From Pseudomonas sp. IB20 (lineage in GTDB: Bacteria > Pseudomonadota > Gammaproteobacteria > Pseudomonadales > Pseudomonadaceae), in NCBI RefSeq assembly GCF_009707325.1, contig NZ_CP046103.1:2336012-2400011 (forward strand): a stretch of 64,000 bases of DNA, read 5' to 3'. This document shows positions 58,810 through 64,000 of this stretch, piece by piece (position 1 is the first letter of the stretch; each line of letters starts with the position of its first letter). The notes under the pieces were generated by a model. It saw only the letters and a list, made by a program, of their open reading frames with translations. It made no database searches and was not told the origin of the DNA. The position numbers and the translations under genes are program-made.

Positions 58810-59832
58810 ATGAGCACCTGCACTGCGCCCCACACCGCCGACCCGGGCCTGCTTGAGCACTACGTGAAGAAGATCCTCGCTGCACCGGTCTACGACCTGG
58901 CGGTGCGCACACCGTTGCAGGTGGCACCGGCGTTGTCGGTACTGCTGGGCAATCAGATATTGCTCAAGCGCGAAGACTTACAACCGACGTTCTCCTTCAA
59001 GATTCGCGGCGCTTACAACACGTTGGTGCAGCTCACTGCCGAGCAAAGAGCGCGTGGCGTGGTGACGGCGTCGGCGGGCAACCATGCGCAGGGTGTAGCG
59101 CTGGCGGCGCGGGAGTTGGGGATCAAGGCGCGGATCGTCATGCCATACAGTACGCCGGAGTTGAAGGTGCTGGGCGTGCGTTCGCGCGGTGCCGAGGCGG
59201 TGTTGCATGGCGAGAGCTTTCCGTTTGCCCTGGCCCACGCGTTGCAATTGGCCCAGACCTCGGGTTGCACCTTTGTATCGCCTTTCGATGACCCGGACGT
59301 GATCGCCGGCCAAGGCACCGTGGCAATGGAAATACTGCGCCAGCAACAAGGCCCGTTGGACGCGATCTTTGTACCGGTGGGCGGCGGTGGCTTAATCGCC
59401 GGGATCGCGGCGTACGTTAAATACCTGCGGCCCGAGGTGCGCATCGTCGGTGTCGAGCCCGAAGGTTCCAGTTGCCTGTTGGCAGCGCTGCGCGCGGGCG
59501 AGCGGGTGGTGCTGCCCAGTGTCGATGGGTTTGCCGACGGCACCGCCGTGGCGCAGGTCGGCGCCTATGGTTTTGAGATCTGCCGCGACTGGGTCGATGA
59601 AGTCATCACCGTCAGCAACGACCAATTGTGCAGCGCCATCAAGCTGATCTACGACGACACGCGTTCCATCACCGAGCCCTCAGGCGCCTTGGCCGTCGCG
59701 GGCATTCGCCAGTTTGTCGAGCAAAACGGCGTGCGCGGGCAAACCCTGGTGGCGGTGAATTCCGGTGCCAATATCAACTTTGATAGTTTGCGACATGTTG
59801 CAGAAAGAGTCGCAGCGCAATGTTCAATTTAG
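58810..59832 (+). CDS. Threonine dehydratase, short form without regulatory domain
   Basis: A 340-residue PLP enzyme making 2-oxobutanoate from threonine: PLP Lys64 in TFSFKIRGAYN, SAGNHAQGVAL, and the phosphate loop VGGGGLIAG near 195. It corresponds to the catalytic half of IlvA; the C-terminal ACT-like domain that binds isoleucine is absent, so no allosteric feedback is expected. That fits with control by a leader attenuator instead. CAGGAGACACCC precedes the ATG. A catabolic TdcB-like role is the alternative. Confidence 0.9.
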   Translation: MSTCTAPHTADPGLLEHYVKKILAAPVYDLAVRTPLQVAPALSVLLGNQILLKREDLQPTFSFKIRGAYNTLVQLTAEQRARGVVTASAGNHAQGVALAARELGIKARIVMPYSTPELKVLGVRSRGAEAVLHGESFPFALAHALQLAQTSGCTFVSPFDDPDVIAGQGTVAMEILRQQQGPLDAIFVPVGGGGLIAGIAAYVKYLRPEVRIVGVEPEGSSCLLAALRAGERVVLPSVDGFADGTAVAQVGAYGFEICRDWVDEVITVSNDQLCSAIKLIYDDTRSITEPSGALAVAGIRQFVEQNGVRGQTLVAVNSGANINFDSLRHVAERVAAQCSI

Positions 59833-60055
59833 TGCATAAACGTTTAATCAATGCTATTCGCCGATGATGTACACCGAACCTGCAGACTTATATAGCTGCG
59901 CGTGTCGCTTATGAGGAAAAGTTACAACGAGAGCGGATTTTGCCGAGTAGGCTTGGGGGTTGTAAGCGTCTTCCAAGGTCGGTAAGACGTGGCAGGCAGG
60001 CGCCTGCCGGGCACACAATAATCTGTTGGCAGTCTCATAAAAGGAGAGGTTGGCC

Positions 60056-60340
60056 ATGCTTTCGGAATTAGAACTTCGCAGCATTATTGAAGGAAGTTTC
60101 CTGCCTAAACGGTGCGAATGCACCAAAGCCGAAGATGCTTCGTTGACGATCAAAGTCTATGACGACCGTGACCGCGACCGAGTGGATTTGGAAGTCAAAG
60201 GTATAAACGCCGACAAACTCGACAGCAGTCGAGCCATTTGCAACCTGATCGCCGGGTTGCGCGAAGACCTCAAACACTCCCATTCACCTGCTCTACAGAG
60301 GCTACCTCTGCAAAGAGTGTCAGGGCGCAGCTATTATTAA
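60056..60340 (+). CDS. DUF1652 protein
   Basis: A 94-residue protein (MLSELELRSIIEGSFLPKRC, DASLTIKVYDD, LEVKGINADKLDSSRAICNL) matching the Pseudomonas DUF1652 family; function unknown. AAGGAGAGG precedes ATG 60056. The 223-bp region upstream (59833-60055) holds no supported gene. Confidence 0.85.
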   Translation: MLSELELRSIIEGSFLPKRCECTKAEDASLTIKVYDDRDRDRVDLEVKGINADKLDSSRAICNLIAGLREDLKHSHSPALQRLPLQRVSGRSYY

Positions 60341-60345
60341 GCCCA

Positions 60346-60641
60346 GTGTGAGGTTGAGTCACCGAAAGAGCGGTGGGCCTGGTAAACGCCAGGCCCAATA
60401 AGGCTCGGTTGTTGGTTGTGGTGCTGGTCCAACGCTTCAATTTTGGAAATCACAGGCTTCGGACATTTTCAGGTAGCCCACGTCTTTGATCTTGTGTGAG
60501 GTTGAGTCACCGAAAGAGCGGTGGGCCTGGTAAACGCCAGGCCCAATAAGGCTCGGTTGTTGGTTGTGGTGCTGGTCCAACGCTTCAATTTTGGAAATCA
60601 CAGGCTTCGGACATTTTCAGGTAGCCCACGTCTTTGATCTT
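60346..60641. repeat. Perfect 148-bp tandem duplication
   Basis: 60346-60493 and 60494-60641 are the same 148 bp (starting GTGTGAGGTTGAGTCACCGA and ending CCCACGTCTTTGATCTT). The second copy contains the real 3' end of the DUF2790 gene; the first carries an orphan copy of its last codons. Confidence 0.9.
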
Positions 60642-60854
60642 GCCGGCATTATCGACGAACTTGATGTCCGCATTGATGACTTTACAGTCGTTGGTTTGGG
60701 TTTCGTTCATGGCAATGACCTTGTCGATGTTCAAGGGCATGCCGTACCGATACGGCACAGGTTTGGCCGCCGTGGCTTGAGTGTCGGCCTGGGCCAGGCC
60801 CGAAACGGCTGCCAGTGCCAAGGCGCCGCCGAGCATCAAAGTGCGCAGTTTCAT
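60585..60854 (-). CDS. DUF2790 secreted small protein
   Basis: An 89-residue exported protein: signal peptide (MKLRTLMLGGALALAAVSGLAQA), then VPYRYGMPLNIDKVIAMNET and CKVINADIKFVDNAGKIKDV, matching DUF2790, a small Pseudomonas family often linked with copper or stress regulons. The start at 60854 has GCGGAGAA upstream. Both ends of the gene are involved in tandem duplications. Confidence 0.85.
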   Translation of the reverse strand: MKLRTLMLGGALALAAVSGLAQADTQATAAKPVPYRYGMPLNIDKVIAMNETQTNDCKVINADIKFVDNAGKIKDVGYLKMSEACDFQN

Positions 60855-60950
60855 GGTGGTTCTCCGCAAGTGGGTACACCTTCACTCTCGGCGCGCGCGT
60901 CTCATGGTGGTTCTCCGCAAGTGGGTACACCTTCACTCTCGGCGCGCGCG
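60851..60950. repeat. 51-bp tandem duplication of the DUF2790 start region
   Basis: TCATGGTGGTTCTCCGCAAG and the following 29 bases (60851-60899) are repeated from 60902 to 60950. On the minus strand each copy carries the ribosome-binding site and an ATG; the upstream ATG (60905) opens a 7-codon frame MRRARRE ending in TGA. Confidence 0.9.
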
Positions 60951-61005
60951 ATTAACCATCGATTAATTTTGCCGTGGCTGACAAAACCTTCATGAAACGT
61001 TGCGT

Positions 61006-61944
61006 TCATCCAAGTTGGGCGCGATACGGCAGGTCCGGCCCGGTCTTGCTGCAGGTCAGGGCGGCGGCGCGAATGGCAAAGGCGAGCATGGCGTCGATCT
61101 GCGTGCGCGTGAGCTGTTGCAGGCCTTCCACCGAATCCAACTGCTGCTCGGTCAGCCAGGCAATCAACGCGGCCTGGAAGGTGTCACCGGCGCCGACGGT
61201 ATCGGCCATCACCACCTTCACTGCAGGTGCCGACCAACTGCCGTGCTGGCGGCTGAATACCGTAGCGCCGTCACCGCCACGGGTGAGGAACACCAACTGG
61301 CAGCGGTGCTGCAACCAGCCTTGCAGTACGCTTTCCGGCGACTGGTCGGGGTAGAGCAGGTGCAGGTCTTCATCGCTGACTTTGATCAGGTCGGCGTGCT
61401 TGACCAACTCGGCCACGCGGTCACGCCACAGTTGGATATCCGGCTGCGGGTTCAAGCGCACATTGGGGTCGAGGCTGATCAGGCGCTTGCCGCTTTCGCG
61501 CTTGACCAGGCTCAGCAGGGTGTCGCCGATCGGCTGCACCACCAGCGAAAACGAGCCGACATGCAGCCCGCGAATCTCCTGGCCCAACGTGGGCAAGTGC
61601 ACAACCCGCAGTAGGCGGTCGGCGCAGCCTTCGCCACGGAAACTGTATTGCGGTGAGCCATTGGCGCCCACCGCGACCATCGCCAGGGTGGTCGGCGCGG
61701 GGAACTCGACCAAAAATTGCTCACTGACGCCTTCGTCCTTGAGCACCTGCAACAAGCGCTGGCCGAGAAAGTCGTTGGACACGCCGCCGAACAGCGCGGA
61801 GTCGATGCCCAGGCGGCGCAAACCCACCGCCACGTTAAACGGCGAACCGCCGGCAATCGCTTTGTAATTGACCTTGGAAGCCTGCCCGCTGGCATCTTCT
61901 TCGCTGAAAAAATCAAACAACGCTTCGCCACACACCAAATACAT
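61006..61944 (-). CDS. mtlZ: Fructokinase MtlZ (PfkB family)
   Basis: A 312-residue ribokinase-type kinase: CGEALFDFF, AGGSPFNVAVGLRRLG near the start and DTVGAGDTFQAALIAW with the catalytic Asp. In P. fluorescens the mannitol operon ends mtlD-mtlY-mtlZ, and this gene follows a xylulokinase-type gene by 12 bp, so fructose from mannitol oxidation is the likely substrate. Confidence 0.9.
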   Translation of the reverse strand: MYLVCGEALFDFFSEEDASGQASKVNYKAIAGGSPFNVAVGLRRLGIDSALFGGVSNDFLGQRLLQVLKDEGVSEQFLVEFPAPTTLAMVAVGANGSPQYSFRGEGCADRLLRVVHLPTLGQEIRGLHVGSFSLVVQPIGDTLLSLVKRESGKRLISLDPNVRLNPQPDIQLWRDRVAELVKHADLIKVSDEDLHLLYPDQSPESVLQGWLQHRCQLVFLTRGGDGATVFSRQHGSWSAPAVKVVMADTVGAGDTFQAALIAWLTEQQLDSVEGLQQLTRTQIDAMLAFAIRAAALTCSKTGPDLPYRAQLG

Positions 61945-61956
61945 AGTCGTTCGCTC

Positions 61957-63438
<1,482 letters not shown>

Positions 63439-63481
63439 GGTGGAGTGCTCAGCATTATTGTTGGAGTGAAAATGCGGCCAA

Positions 63482-63570
63482 TGTGGGCGCTGGCTTGCCT
63501 GCGATGGCGGTCTATCAGTCAGATCATGGCGGGCTGGGCCACCGCTATCGCAGGCAAGTCAGCTACCACA
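63482..63570. repeat. REPIN between mtlD and mtlY
   Basis: TGTGGGCGCTGGCTTGCCTG and inverse CAGGCAAGTCAGCTACCACA, each with one or two substitutions from the core. It lies inside an operon and may uncouple expression of mtlD from mtlYZ. Confidence 0.85.
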
Positions 63571-63573
63571 GGT

Positions 63574-64000
63574 TTAAGCCGGTTTCTTCAGAAGTTGTTG
63601 CAGGGTTTCTGTGACGCCTTTGTCGCGCAAGCTGATGAAACACCGCTCAAACGCTGCCACAAACTCAGGCGAGTTGGGAATAGCCTTGCCAAAAATCTCC
63701 TCCACACCCAGCAACCGCTGGCTGATCAACGCATCATCACTGACCAAACCCTGGCAGAACTCAGCGCGCGGATCCGGGATTTTGTAAGTCACGCCATTCT
63801 CATCGACACCCTTCAAATACAACGCCCAGGCGGCAACTACCAACGCAGCGCGCTCCGTCTCACGCCCATCGGCAATCAAGCGATTAATGGTCGGCACGGT
63901 GAACTTGGGAAACTTCGACGAGCCATCCGAACACACCCGCTCCAACTGGTCGGCAATCGCCTGATTGGAGAAGCGATCCACCAACGTCTGCTTGTACTCG
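63574..64000 (-). CDS. mtlD: Mannitol 2-dehydrogenase MtlD, C-terminal part
   Basis: The frame is open to the window edge and reads EYKQTLVDRFSNQAIADQLE, then FPKFTVPTINRLIADGRE, the C-terminal domain of polyol-specific long-chain mannitol dehydrogenases. The N-terminal NAD domain lies beyond the window. It oxidises mannitol to fructose and arabitol to xylulose, feeding MtlZ and MtlY. Confidence 0.9.
   Translation of the reverse strand, partial: EYKQTLVDRFSNQAIADQLERVCSDGSSKFPKFTVPTINRLIADGRETERAALVVAAWALYLKGVDENGVTYKIPDPRAEFCQGLVSDDALISQRLLGVEEIFGKAIPNSPEFVAAFERCFISLRDKGVTETLQQLLKKPA

Noticed and set aside
59854..60153. A 99-residue minus-strand frame near the DUF1652 gene
   Set aside because: It overlaps the start of the better-supported DUF1652 gene, with no recognisable domain or ribosome-binding site.

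Overview
The window looks like a chromosomal piece of a Pseudomonas of the fluorescens group. This rests on a 2-ketogluconate (kgu/ptxS) cluster, the end of a mannitol (mtlD-mtlY-mtlZ) operon, sulfone-assimilation genes (sfnC/sfnG), Pseudomonas-type small proteins (DUF1652, DUF2790), many REP/REPIN palindromes with the GTGGGAGC...GCTTGC core, and high GC with gene-dense operons. No rRNA, tRNA, CRISPR array or complete mobile element was seen.

Layout. 1-12.6 kb: housekeeping and accessory genes: creatininase-type amidase, two divergent L,D-transpeptidases, a small P-loop kinase, an alginate-lyase-family protein, a degenerate DapF paralogue, an RsbQ-like hydrolase overlapping a PAS histidine kinase, a TPM-domain protein, GNAT, DUF1543, aldo/keto reductase, an orphan hcp with a damaged 5' end and a truncated serine hydrolase. 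12.6-14.7 kb: a PTS-EIIC/EAL fusion. 14.7-31.9 kb: a hydrocarbon/lipid region with a PF10118 protein, SDR, Baeyer-Villiger-type monooxygenase, alpha/beta hydrolase, alkB, two PraB-like secreted proteins, a FadL-type porin, then fadE, a high-molecular-weight FabG, a MaoC hydratase, a thiolase and fadD. The second operon makes a complete beta-oxidation spiral using (R)-type enzymes. 31.9-33.2 kb: composite repeats, REPINs and an IS3-family remnant. 33.2-38.7 kb: kguE-K-T-D and ptxS with two perfect PtxS-type operators. 38.7-45.8 kb: DUF1345 protein, an RND pump with its fusion protein (both broken by short indel-rich patches) and a divergent two-component system. 45.8-51.9 kb: ECF sigma/anti-sigma, DUF3455, methyltransferase, TauE-type exporter, and divergent sfnC/sfnG with sigma-54 promoters. 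52-55.8 kb: a GNAT-peptidase C39 fusion facing a RimK-type ATP-grasp ligase and a CorA-family protein. 55.7-57.5 kb: more composite repeats in alternating orientation. 57.5-64 kb: ParD-like/methionine aminopeptidase pair, a threonine dehydratase behind what looks like a classical isoleucine attenuator, two small DUF proteins and the mannitol genes.

The most interesting biology is (i) the leader upstream of the short threonine dehydratase: an apparently leaderless leader peptide with an Ile-Ile-Thr-Ala-Ile run, three mutually exclusive GGCGGG/CCCGCC pairings and a terminator; (ii) the ATP-grasp/GNAT-C39 locus as a candidate peptide-making or peptide-tagging system; (iii) two tandem mini-ORFs chained by ATGA overlaps into alkB; (iv) REP elements that supply the last codons of four genes.

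Quality warning: 18 bases identical to an Illumina TruSeq adapter lie at 32710-32727, an adapter-like stretch lies at 56610-56630, and indel-rich patches break the RND operon at about 39550-39850, 41255-41490 and 42700-42820. Several apparent frameshifts are therefore probably assembly errors rather than mutations.
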